The notes beneath the pieces are model-generated. The model was not told where the DNA came from and made no database searches. It worked only from the letters and a program-made list of their open reading frames with translations. Source: an uncultured Atopobiaceae bacterium (GTDB taxonomy: Bacteria; Actinomycetota; Coriobacteriia; Coriobacteriales; Atopobiaceae). From it: 8,663 bases of DNA. Position numbers and translations under genes: made by a program. Each line of letters opens with the position of its first letter. The stretch's first letter is position 1. The stretch is taken from assembly GCA_947626465.1 (NCBI GenBank), contig CANQSI010000034.1:1-8663 (forward strand), read 5' to 3'. Positions 1-7,166 of the stretch are shown piece by piece.

Positions 1-546
<546 letters not shown>

Positions 547-549
547 CCC

Positions 550-1227
550 ATGGATTGGCTTGCGGCCTTCTTCGCCGAATACGGTCAGCTGCTGCTCGAG
601 GGCACGTGGGATTCCATCGTGATGACGGCGGTTTCCTGCCTCTTCGCCTACGTGCTCGGCATCCCGCTCGGCGTGCTCGTGCTCATCACCGGCGAGGGGA
701 ATCTGCGGCCCAACCGCGCCGTGCACGCGGTGCTCGGATGGATCATCAACGTGGGGCGCTCGATCCCCTTCATCATCCTGCTCTTCTCCATCATCCCCTT
801 CACGCGCCTCGTCGTGGGCACCTCGCTCGGCGTCTCCGGCGCCATCGTGCCGCTCGTCGTCTGCGCGACGCCCTTCGTGGCGCGCATGGTGGAGCAGAGC
901 CTCGCCGAGGTCGACGCCTCGCTCATCGAGGCGGGAGAGGCCTTCGGCGCGAGCGCCTGGCAGCTCGTCTACAAGGTCTACCTCAAGGAGAGCCTTCCGA
1001 GCCTCGTGCGCGGCGCCTCCATCACCTTCATCACGCTCTTCGGCTTCGTGGCCATGGCCGGCTGCGTGGGCGCGGGCGGCCTCGGCGACATCGCCATTCG
1101 CTACGGCTACCAGCGCTACCAGCCCGATGTGATGGTCGCCGCCGTCATCCTCTGTGTGATCCTCGTCGAGGTCGTCCAATCCCTCGGCAACGCCATATCA
1201 AAAGCTGTGGACAAGCGGACTCGTTAG
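550..1227 (+). CDS. metI: Methionine ABC transporter permease MetI
   Basis: Membrane-spanning subunit of the methionine importer, 225 aa (E. coli MetI is 217 aa). Hydrophobic stretches at about residues 23-47, 70-86, 95-112, 152-175 and 195-214 fit the five-helix MetI fold. The EAA coupling loop, which docks onto the ATPase, is at about 125-147 (SLIEAGEAFGAS followed by YLKESLPSL). The segment after it (TLFGFVAMAGCVGAGGLGD, then IRYGYQRY) is highly characteristic of MetI. The ATG lies 3 bp after the metN stop; no strong Shine-Dalgarno is visible, so translation is probably coupled to metN. The gene ends the plus-strand operon and is followed by a long palindrome. Confidence 0.93.
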   Translation: MDWLAAFFAEYGQLLLEGTWDSIVMTAVSCLFAYVLGIPLGVLVLITGEGNLRPNRAVHAVLGWIINVGRSIPFIILLFSIIPFTRLVVGTSLGVSGAIVPLVVCATPFVARMVEQSLAEVDASLIEAGEAFGASAWQLVYKVYLKESLPSLVRGASITFITLFGFVAMAGCVGAGGLGDIAIRYGYQRYQPDVMVAAVILCVILVEVVQSLGNAISKAVDKRTR

Positions 1228-1235
1228 TCGACGCT

Positions 1236-1344
1236 GCGGCACTCTGGATGCACCTCATCTAGCCACGATCTCGGGCACTCACGTAGCGTAAGTACGCTAC
1301 GTGCCCGAGATCCTGTCTATCTGAGGCACCCCAGAGCGCCTCGC
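1236..1344. repeat. 109-bp imperfect palindrome with near-perfect core between convergent genes
   Basis: The core arms are 1267-1290 and 1293-1312, separated by only 2 nt (AG). They pair over 20 bp, GATCTCGGGCAC plus GTAGCGTA against TACGCTAC plus GTGCCCGAGATC, with one 4-nt bulge (TCAC, about 1279-1282) in the left arm. Outside the core, symmetry continues imperfectly: GGCACTCTGG near 1239 mirrors CCAGAGCGCC at 1331-1340, and GCACCTCA near 1250 mirrors TGAGGC at 1322. It lies between metI (plus) and the histidine kinase (minus), where a bidirectional terminator is expected. No T-run follows on either strand, so it is not a textbook intrinsic terminator. A small non-autonomous element (MITE- or REP-like) is an alternative. 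Confidence 0.75.
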
Positions 1345-1376
1345 TCACGTTTTGCTGATTCCCTAGCTCATTGATT

Positions 1377-1394
1377 GTCGCAACTGCGGCTTTT
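1377..1394 (+). terminator. Weak possible intrinsic terminator, plus-strand direction
   Basis: A 5-bp stem (GTCGC / GCGGC, one G-U pair) with loop AACT is followed directly by TTTT. It sits downstream of metI and of the large palindrome, 14 bp before the end of the convergent kinase gene. The stem is short and the T-run has only four bases, so this is a tentative call. Confidence 0.25.
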
Positions 1395-1407
1395 CATAGC
1401 ACCCAAT

Positions 1408-2781
1408 CTAGGGCAGGGTGACGTCGAAGCGGAGGATGCCGGTGGGGTCCTGCTCGACGGTGATCGTGCCGCCTGCGGATTCGGCGAGCTCTCGGGCGAT
1501 GGAGAGGCCGATGCCGAAACCGCCGCTCTCGCGCGTGCGCGAGGAATCGGGACGCCAGAAGCGATCGAAGAGGTGCGCGAGCGAGTCCGCATCCATGGGC
1601 TCCGCGGGATTCGTCGCCTCGAGGTGGAGGCCCTTTCGCTTCGCGCGCTCGAGGGTGAGCGAGATCGTGCCGCCGGGCGTGGTGTACTTCACCGCGTTAT
1701 CGAGCAACACCGACACGATCTGCCGGAGCCCCGCCGCGTCGCCCGTGTAGGAGAGCTCGGGCGCCACGTGGAGCATGAGCGCGTGGCCCTTGGCCTCGGC
1801 CACGTCCTTGAAGCCCTCAGCCACGTCGAGTACCGCCGCGGAGGCGTCGAAGGTGGTCTTCTCGCGCTCCCCCTCCTCGTCGAGGCGCGAGAGCGTCACG
1901 AGCTCGTCCACGAGCTCGCCCATGCGCTCGGCCGAGGCGTCGGCCTTCTCGATCCAGCGGTTCTCCCCCACGTCCATCTTGAGGATGCCGAGCGAGGTGA
2001 GGATCGTCGCGAGCGGAGTCTTGAGCTCGTGCGATGCGTCGGTCACGAAGCGACGCTGGCGCTCGTCGGCCTCGGCGAAGGGCCGCACGACCCAGCCCGA
2101 GAGCGCCCACACGAGGAGGAAGATGGCCGCAGCACTCACCACGACCACCGCCACCGTGAGGAGCGCGAGCGTGGAGATCGCATGCACTTCGTCGGAGGCA
2201 TCGAGGAAGATGGCCTCGGAGAGCGCTTGCCCTCTCACCACGAGGTAGCGGAAGTCGCCCTCCCAGCCAAAGCCGGGGCCCGCCTTCGTGGCGGCGGCCA
2301 CGTAGACGGGCAGATCCCGCTCGGAAACCGAAGCGATGTGGGCGAGGTTTACCTCGGCGATCGAGCCGCCGGGAGCCCAGCGCACGGAGAACCAGCGCGT
2401 GGCGAACGACGTCTCCTGGGTGAGCGGGCGTTCCCAAAAGCCCTTTGGGCCCTCGTCGACGAGCTCTTCCCAGTCGTCCACGTCGCGTTCGTCGAAATCC
2501 TCGTCGTAGTCGTCGTCAAGGTAGGGCGTGGTGGTGCGCGAGCTCGTGGTATTCGATTCGCTGTAGTAGATGAGCGTGAGGAGGTGGTCGAGGTCGCTCG
2601 TCGTGGCCATGGAGTTCGCCACGTTCACCGCGAGCCCCACGAACACGAGCACCCCCACCACGGCGAGCATGGTGAGGCCCACGAAGCGTTTACGGAGCTT
2701 CGCGAGGCGGCCGTGGGGACGCTTCGCAGCCCTCGGCAAGGGCGCCGCGTCCGAGGCGTTCCTGGGATCGACCGGCCTCAC
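1408..2781 (-). CDS. Two-component sensor histidine kinase with acidic extracytoplasmic sensor
   Basis: Membrane kinase that autophosphorylates on a histidine and passes the phosphate to the adjacent regulator. The GTG at 2781 is chosen because it overlaps the regulator's stop as GTGA and has GGAGG 7 nt upstream, giving 457 aa; upstream in-frame codons lie inside the regulator gene. Layout: basic N-terminus (Arg/Lys-rich, 20-32), TM1 about 33-54, extracytoplasmic region about 55-203, TM2 about 204-225, no clear HAMP, dimerisation/phosphoacceptor helix with SHELKTPL (His251), then the ATPase domain with the N-box LLDNAVKYT (Asn362), F-box LFDRFWR and G2 box GFGIGLSIA. The usual DxGxG of the G1 box is replaced by TNPAEPM (390-396). 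Residues 89-110 of the sensor carry 15 Asp/Glu in 22 positions. The stimulus is not identifiable by sequence; divalent cations or cationic peptides are an inference from the acidity. Confidence 0.92.
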   Translation of the reverse strand: MRPVDPRNASDAAPLPRAAKRPHGRLAKLRKRFVGLTMLAVVGVLVFVGLAVNVANSMATTSDLDHLLTLIYYSESNTTSSRTTTPYLDDDYDEDFDERDVDDWEELVDEGPKGFWERPLTQETSFATRWFSVRWAPGGSIAEVNLAHIASVSERDLPVYVAAATKAGPGFGWEGDFRYLVVRGQALSEAIFLDASDEVHAISTLALLTVAVVVVSAAAIFLLVWALSGWVVRPFAEADERQRRFVTDASHELKTPLATILTSLGILKMDVGENRWIEKADASAERMGELVDELVTLSRLDEEGEREKTTFDASAAVLDVAEGFKDVAEAKGHALMLHVAPELSYTGDAAGLRQIVSVLLDNAVKYTTPGGTISLTLERAKRKGLHLEATNPAEPMDADSLAHLFDRFWRPDSSRTRESGGFGIGLSIARELAESAGGTITVEQDPTGILRFDVTLP

Positions 2782-3455
2782 GCCCCATCCTCCACGAGCC
2801 GATACCCGAGCCCGCGCGAGGCCTTGATGCCCACGTGCGAGCCGAGCGCGACGAGACGTTTGCGCAGGTTGGAGATGTGCACCCACACCACGCTCACCTC
2901 GGCCTCTGCGTCCCAGCCCCAGATGCGCTCGAGGATCTCCTCCGCGCTGAAGGCGCGCGCCGGGTTGGCCATGAGGAACTCGAGGATCTGGAACTCGCGG
3001 CGCGGGAGCTCCACCGCTCCCGCCGGCGCGCTGAGCGTCGAGGTGCCGGTGTCGAGCGAGAGGTCGCCGAACGTGAGGACCTGCGCCTGGTAGCTGCCAC
3101 GGCGTCGGAGGAGCGCCCGCACGCGCGCGAGCAGCTCATCGGGCGCGAAGGGCTTTGGCAGGTAGTCGTCCGCGCCCGCGTCGAAGCCCGCGATGCGGTC
3201 GGCCTTCTGGCCCTTCGCGGTGAGGAGCATGATCGGCGTCGCGATGCCCTCGGCGCGAAGGTGCCGCAGCACCTCGATGCCGTCCATCTTGGGCATGAGG
3301 ATGTCGAGGATGATGGCGTCGTAGACGCCGGTCTCGCCATGCGCGAGCGCCGCCGCGCCGTCGTTCACCACGTCCACGGCGAAGTTATGCCGCTCGAGGT
3401 AGACGCCAATCACCTCGGCGAGATCGCGTTCGTCCTCTGCCACCAAGAGCCGCAT
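2778..3455 (-). CDS. OmpR/PhoB-family response regulator
   Basis: DNA-binding regulator of the two-component pair, 225 aa, the standard OmpR-family length. The receiver domain (1-120) has the acidic pocket EDE (7-9), phosphoacceptor Asp51 in LDILMPKMDG, Thr79 in LLTA and Lys101 in PKPF. The winged-helix effector domain (about 130-222) ends in the characteristic VWVHISNLRKRL recognition helix and GLGYRL wing. The start is ATG at 3455, preceded by GGAGG at a short 4-nt spacing. Its stop overlaps the kinase start by 4 nt, so the two are translationally coupled. Direct repeats 59-78 nt upstream of the start are a candidate autoregulatory site. Which other genes it controls cannot be read from the window. 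Confidence 0.94.
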   Translation of the reverse strand: MRLLVAEDERDLAEVIGVYLERHNFAVDVVNDGAAALAHGETGVYDAIILDILMPKMDGIEVLRHLRAEGIATPIMLLTAKGQKADRIAGFDAGADDYLPKPFAPDELLARVRALLRRRGSYQAQVLTFGDLSLDTGTSTLSAPAGAVELPRREFQILEFLMANPARAFSAEEILERIWGWDAEAEVSVVWVHISNLRKRLVALGSHVGIKASRGLGYRLVEDGA

Positions 3456-3470
3456 GGCGCCTCCAGCTCG

Positions 3471-3476
3471 ATCATG
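3471..3476 (-). promoter_or_regulatory. Tentative -10 hexamer for the regulator-kinase operon
   Basis: Reading the minus strand, CATGAT (4 of 6 matches to TATAAT) lies 16 nt before the regulator start codon. No good -35 is present at 16-18 bp. That would fit an activator-dependent promoter served by the repeats upstream, but a six-base match of this quality is weak. Confidence 0.2.
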
Positions 3477-3513
3477 CTCGACGAAAAACGTGCGACCCCA
3501 CTCTGCCCGCGTT

Positions 3514-3533
3514 GCCTAAAGGCCGCCTAAAGG
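3514..3533 (-). promoter_or_regulatory. Two direct repeats CCTTTAGGC in 11-bp phase, candidate OmpR-type regulator box
   Basis: On the minus strand CCTTTAGGC occurs twice, separated by GG (plus-strand copies at 3514-3522 and 3525-3533), so the repeat period is 11 bp, about one helical turn. OmpR/PhoB-family dimers typically bind tandem direct repeats of this period. The site is in the 93-bp gap upstream of the response regulator gene and 15 bp after the glucosidase stop, so it most plausibly controls the regulator-kinase operon. Each copy also has internal dyad symmetry (GCCT/AGGC). Binding is inferred. Confidence 0.5.
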
Positions 3534-3548
3534 TCGGGCGTCCTGCGC

Positions 3549-5300
3549 TTACGTGGCGGGCACGAGGTAGCGCGGCGACACGTAGAGCACGGCCTCCATC
3601 GGGCGAAGCACGCCGTCCTCCACGCTCTCGGGAAGCCCGAGCGAGGAGGTGTGCACGAGCACGCCCTCCACGAGCGCGGGGTCGTAGCGTTGCGTCTCGT
3701 TCGTGAAGTTCGCGAGCACCACCGCGCGCGTGCCCTTAAGGCGCCGCTCGAACGCGTAGATGCGCTCGTCGCCCGGCATGAGGTCCAGGTAGTCGCCCGC
3801 GAGGAGGATCGCGAGGTGGTTTCGCAGGAAGACGAGGTGGCGAAACCAGCTCAGCACCGACGAGGCACTCTCGTCCTCGTGCGCGGCGTTCACCGTCTTG
3901 TAGTCCTCGTGCACGCGCATCCACGGCTCGCCCGTCGTGAAGCCCGCGTTCTTCGAGCCATCCCACTGCATCGGCGAGCGCGCGTTGTCGCGCGAGTACT
4001 CCGCCACGAGGCGAAGCGCCTCCTTCGGCTCGACGCCGTACTCGAGCGCCTGGGCGTATTGCCCCTTCATCTCCACGTCGTCGTAGTCGTCGAGCGAGGG
4101 GTAGTACTGGTTCGTCATCGCGAGCTCCTCGCCCTGGTAGATGAAGGGCGTGCCGCGGAGCGTGAGGAGCACGAGCCCGAGGAGCTTCGCCTCGACCTCA
4201 AAGGCGCTGTCGTGGGGGAAGAAGTGGTTCGGTGAGCGAGGCTGGTCGTGGTTTTCGAGGTAGACGCAGCACCACTTGTCGCCCGCGGTGTTCTTCTGGA
4301 TGCGCGTGATGGTGTTCGTGAGGTCGGAGAGCTTCCAGCCGGGACGCTCGAACCAGTGCGGCGTGCCTCCGCGGATCACGTGGATGGCGCTGTATTCGAT
4401 CACCACGTCAAAGACGCCGTCAGGCCCCACCCACTCGCCGATCGTCTCGGGCGTCACGCTCGAGGCCTCGGCGATGGTGAAGGCGTCCGTGCCATCGATG
4501 ACCTCGTGCTTGAACTCCCAGAGGTAGTCCATGATCCCCGGCACGCAGGCCTCGACGTCGTGGATGGAGGCGAGGCCGTCGGGCGCGTCCACCTTGCCGT
4601 CTTCGAGCGGCGGCTTCTTGATGTAGATGATCGCGTCGATGCGGAAGCCGCCCACGCCCTTATCGAGCCAAAACCTCGCGGCGTCGTAGAGCGCGTGGCG
4701 CACGTCGGGATTCTCCCAGTTGAGGTCGGGCTGGTAGTCGCCGAAGGTGTGGAGGTAGTACTGCTGGCGCGCCTCGCACCACGTCCACGCGGAGCCGCCG
4801 AAGCAGCCGCGCCAATTCGTGGGCGCGGAGCCGTCGGGCTTCGGATCCACCCACACATACCAGTCGGCCTTGGGATTGTCCCTGCTCGAGGAGGATTCGA
4901 TGAACCACGGATGCTCGTTCGAGGTGTGGTTCAACACGAGGTCCACGATGATGCGGATGTCGCGCTTCCTCGCCTCGGCGATGAGCTCGTCCATGTCGGC
5001 CATCGTGCCGAACTCCGGGTTGATCGCGCAGTAGTCGGCCACGTCGTAGCCGTTGTCCTTCATGGGCGAGGGGTAGAACGGGGTGAGCCAGAGGGCGCCG
5101 ATGCCAAGGCGCTCGAGGTAGTCGAGGTGCTCGGTAACGCCCTTGAGCGTGCCCGTGCCCTGGCCGCGCGTGTCTTGGAAGCTCTTCGGATAGCACTCGT
5201 AGACGACGGTCTTCTGCCACCAGGCAAGCTCGTCCACCGCCTGGCTGATCTCCTCCTCGAGGCGCTCTTCGCTCGAACGTTTAGCGTCGGCCTTGGCCAT
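3549..5300 (-). CDS. GH13 alpha-glucosidase (oligo-1,6-glucosidase / maltase-like, GH13_31 type)
   Basis: Retaining glycoside hydrolase that removes alpha-linked glucose from the non-reducing end of short alpha-glucosides; no signal peptide, so cytoplasmic. It is 583 aa from ATG 5300, normal for the family. The (beta/alpha)8 barrel motifs are present: DLVLNHTS (120-127), GFRIDAI with nucleophile Asp222, TIAEAS with acid/base Glu278, and ENHDQPR with transition-state stabiliser Asp352. YDVADYCAINPEFGT and GTPFIYQGEELAMTN are typical of the oligo-1,6-glucosidase group. The residue after the nucleophile is Ala, not the Val usual in alpha-1,6-specific enzymes, which leans towards maltase activity. 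A GTG at 5315 would add five residues. ATG 5300 is preferred because a candidate extended -10 at 5334-5341 would leave almost no leader for the GTG; GGGGGAG lies just before the ATG. No sugar transporter or sugar-type regulator adjoins it. Confidence 0.9.
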   Translation of the reverse strand: MAKADAKRSSEERLEEEISQAVDELAWWQKTVVYECYPKSFQDTRGQGTGTLKGVTEHLDYLERLGIGALWLTPFYPSPMKDNGYDVADYCAINPEFGTMADMDELIAEARKRDIRIIVDLVLNHTSNEHPWFIESSSSRDNPKADWYVWVDPKPDGSAPTNWRGCFGGSAWTWCEARQQYYLHTFGDYQPDLNWENPDVRHALYDAARFWLDKGVGGFRIDAIIYIKKPPLEDGKVDAPDGLASIHDVEACVPGIMDYLWEFKHEVIDGTDAFTIAEASSVTPETIGEWVGPDGVFDVVIEYSAIHVIRGGTPHWFERPGWKLSDLTNTITRIQKNTAGDKWCCVYLENHDQPRSPNHFFPHDSAFEVEAKLLGLVLLTLRGTPFIYQGEELAMTNQYYPSLDDYDDVEMKGQYAQALEYGVEPKEALRLVAEYSRDNARSPMQWDGSKNAGFTTGEPWMRVHEDYKTVNAAHEDESASSVLSWFRHLVFLRNHLAILLAGDYLDLMPGDERIYAFERRLKGTRAVVLANFTNETQRYDPALVEGVLVHTSSLGLPESVEDGVLRPMEAVLYVSPRYLVPAT

Positions 5301-5333
5301 GGCTCCCCCAAACACTGTGCAAACCCGCCGTTA

Positions 5334-5341
5334 GGTATAGC
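5334..5341 (-). promoter_or_regulatory. Candidate extended -10 promoter for the alpha-glucosidase
   Basis: The minus strand reads TTTTTGCTATACC: TG, one base, then TATACC (4 of 6 to TATAAT), the extended -10 arrangement. It lies in the 46-61-bp gap between the AarF-family gene stop and the glucosidase start, about 34 nt before ATG 5300. No convincing -35 hexamer is seen, as is tolerated in extended -10 promoters. The same GCTATACC octamer appears in the inverted repeat between the phasin-like gene and the divergent membrane protein gene. Confidence 0.35.
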
Positions 5342-5361
5342 AAAAACGCCGCGCGGGGTGC

Positions 5362-7134
5362 CTATGCCTCGCCCCTCTTGCGCCGCCGATGGCGCTTCCA
5401 GATGTCCCATGCGATGTAGAGCGCCATGAGGAGCGCGATGCCGTAGCCGATGAGCCCCACGATCGGGAGCGCGAGGATGCCGCTCGACACGCCCGATTGG
5501 ATGAGCATCGCGCTTCCCAGGAGGAGCCCCGCCACGATGACGCCGAGGGTGAGGCGGTCGGCCACGTGCGAGAGGTCGTCCACGGGATCGGTGGAGCCCG
5601 AGAAGTCCATGTTCACCTTCAGCTGCCCGCGGGTGAGCATGGAGGTGACGAGCCCGAGCTGGGAGAGCCCGTCGAGCGTGCCGTGGAGGGCGCGCCGGCT
5701 CTCGAGGGCAAGGCCCTTCAGCTCATCCCCCACCTCGGCCACCGGGTCGATCTGTCCCTCGAGGTGCTCCTCCATGATGGCGATCATGGACACCCCGGGG
5801 ATGAATTCGTCGAGCACGCCCTCGAGCGTCACGAGCCCGCGCGCGATCATCGTCATCGCGCCGGGAAGCTCCACGTTGAAGCGCCTCGCGAGGGAGATGA
5901 GGTCGGCGAGGAAGCGCCCGATGTCGAGCTCGGCGAGGTCGATGGAGCCGTACGTCTCGATGATCTGGTCGATGTCGGCGAGGAGCGCCGAGCGATCCAC
6001 GTCGCTCGACGTGCGCGTCTGCGAGAGCGCGAGGAGATCGCGTGCGAGGGCGGGCGAGTCCTTGCTCGCCACGGCGCGCATCATGCTCCGGAGGATGTCT
6101 CGGTAGTAGGACGAGAGGCGCCCCATCATCCCGAGGTCGATCCACACGATCTTGCGATCGCGGATCATGATGTTGCCGGGGTGTGGGTCGGCGTGGAAGA
6201 AGCCGTCGTCAAGCACCTGCTTGGCGTAGTTCTCCACGAGCTTCTCGCCGATGTCGGTGAGGTCGTAGCCGGCGTCCACGAGCTTCTCGGGCTTGGAGAT
6301 GGAGATGCCCTCCACGTACTCCATCACGAGCACCTCGCTCGTGGAGAGGCTGAGGTAGGGCTTCGGCGCCGTCACGTAGGCGAGGCCCTGGTTGGCCTCG
6401 CGGAACTCGCGCAGGTTCCTCCCCTCGGCGAGGAAGTCCGTCTCCTCGGTGAAGCTCTCCCAGAGCTCGTCGACCACCCCCTGGAAGTCCATCACCTGGA
6501 GACTCTTCAGAAGCGAACCGAAGCGCCGCACGAGCTGGCGGAGCACCTCGATGTCCTGCGCCATCGTCTCCTTCACGTGCGGACGCTGCACCTTCACGGC
6601 CACGAGCTCGCCGGAGACGAGTCTTGCCTTGTGCACCTGCGCGATCGAGGCGCTTCCCAAGGGCACGGGGTCGATCATCTCGAAGACCTCGCCGAGCGGG
6701 CGCTGGTAGGCGCCCTCGAGCACCTCCTCCACGACGGAGAAGGGCATCGCTTCCACGTGGGTGCGGAGCTCCTCGAGCACGCTGCAGAAGGCGGGCGGGA
6801 TGATCTCCGTGCGCATCGAGAGGATCTGCCCCGCCTTCACGAAGGTGGGGCCGAGCTCCTCGAGGAGCGCCTTGAACTGAAGGGGCGTGAGGCCGTGGAG
6901 GATGTCGTAGCGCCGCACGATGCCGAGCACCTCGCGCAGGCGCTCGGCGCGGGCACGCCGCTGGACCTTCGGCTCGCGCACGCGCTCGCCTATGAGCGAG
7001 AGGGTGACCTCCTCGCCGTCTGCCGTGAGCGCCTCGCCGTCGGCCGTGAGGGTCTCGTCGCCCACCTTTCGGGAGCCGTCATCCTCGAGGGCCTCTCCCT
7101 CGAGGTTCCCAGATGATACGGTGCGGGGATCCAC
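5362..7134 (-). CDS. AarF/UbiB (ABC1/ADCK)-family atypical kinase with C-terminal membrane anchor
   Basis: Member of the UbiB/ADCK protein-kinase-like family, whose studied members are ATPases supporting isoprenoid-quinone or membrane-lipid metabolism at the membrane. It is 590 aa from GTG 7134. Family hallmarks are all present: the KxGQ motif FVKAGQ (Lys100-Gln103), the alanine/serine loop GSASIAQVHKA (160-170) in place of a glycine-rich P-loop, ATP-site lysine VAVKV (Lys181), catalytic HADPHPGN (Asp316) and metal-binding DLG (Asp333). Two hydrophobic helices end the protein (about 529-547 and 552-577), followed by a basic tail RHRRRKR. The first 55 residues are acidic, unlike the core, contain a TADGE tandem repeat and have no visible ribosome site before the GTG, so the true start may be downstream. 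It lies 32 bp after the phasin-like gene, probably in one transcript. Its substrate here is unknown; ubiquinone synthesis is unlikely if the host is an anaerobic Gram-positive. Confidence 0.9.
   Translation of the reverse strand: MDPRTVSSGNLEGEALEDDGSRKVGDETLTADGEALTADGEEVTLSLIGERVREPKVQRRARAERLREVLGIVRRYDILHGLTPLQFKALLEELGPTFVKAGQILSMRTEIIPPAFCSVLEELRTHVEAMPFSVVEEVLEGAYQRPLGEVFEMIDPVPLGSASIAQVHKARLVSGELVAVKVQRPHVKETMAQDIEVLRQLVRRFGSLLKSLQVMDFQGVVDELWESFTEETDFLAEGRNLREFREANQGLAYVTAPKPYLSLSTSEVLVMEYVEGISISKPEKLVDAGYDLTDIGEKLVENYAKQVLDDGFFHADPHPGNIMIRDRKIVWIDLGMMGRLSSYYRDILRSMMRAVASKDSPALARDLLALSQTRTSSDVDRSALLADIDQIIETYGSIDLAELDIGRFLADLISLARRFNVELPGAMTMIARGLVTLEGVLDEFIPGVSMIAIMEEHLEGQIDPVAEVGDELKGLALESRRALHGTLDGLSQLGLVTSMLTRGQLKVNMDFSGSTDPVDDLSHVADRLTLGVIVAGLLLGSAMLIQSGVSSGILALPIVGLIGYGIALLMALYIAWDIWKRHRRRKRGEA
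7010..7052 (-). repeat. Short tandem repeat coding (L)TADGE-type units in the AarF N-terminus
   Basis: Two near-identical units of about 21 nt (CTCACGGCCGACGGCGAG, then GCG plus CTCACGGCAGACGGCGAG on the minus strand) encode LTADGE twice in succession at residues 29-41. The units differ at one third-position base. They sit in the low-complexity acidic leader ahead of the conserved domain and look like a local duplication. Confidence 0.55.
7083..7105 (-). repeat. Perfect 9-bp inverted repeat near the 5' end of the AarF-family gene
   Basis: CCTCGAGGG and CCCTCGAGG flank a 5-nt loop, within codons 10-18 of the annotated frame. In mRNA it would form a stable GC-rich hairpin 30-50 nt after the GTG at 7134. 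A hairpin so close to the start is unusual for an efficiently translated gene and may mark a leader or attenuator if the true start is downstream. No T-run follows, so it is not an intrinsic terminator. Confidence 0.5.
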
Positions 7135-7166
7135 GGGAGGCTCGCGCGGGCGCCGAAGGACGCGCC

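Noticed and set aside
2782..2886. Longer histidine kinase starting at 2886
   Set aside because: The extra 35 residues would lie inside the regulator gene. The GTG at 2781 has GGAGG at ideal spacing and the usual 4-nt overlap.
1375..3093. A 572-codon plus-strand frame opposite the kinase and regulator
   Set aside because: Arg/Glu/Gly-rich low-complexity translation with no recognisable domain; the opposite strand encodes an intact two-component pair with all signature motifs.
3504..3539. Possible hairpin GCCCG...CGGGC around the tandem repeats upstream of the regulator
   Set aside because: Only five base pairs close a loop of about 26 nt, and no T-run follows; the direct repeats are the stronger signal.
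5342..5360. Possible intrinsic terminator after the AarF-family gene (CCGCGCGG followed by CGTTTTT on the minus strand)
   Set aside because: The GC palindrome leaves no loop and cannot form a normal stem-loop; the T-run is better explained as part of the extended -10 context of the glucosidase promoter.
4248..5429. A 393-codon plus-strand frame opposite the alpha-glucosidase
   Set aside because: Antisense shadow of an enzyme whose catalytic residues are all intact; no ribosome site or domain support.
5389..7116. A 575-codon open frame on the plus strand opposite the AarF-family gene
   Set aside because: It is His/Glu/Arg/Val-rich with no motif and is the complement of a clear kinase gene. 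Long antisense frames are expected in GC-rich DNA with strong third-base bias.
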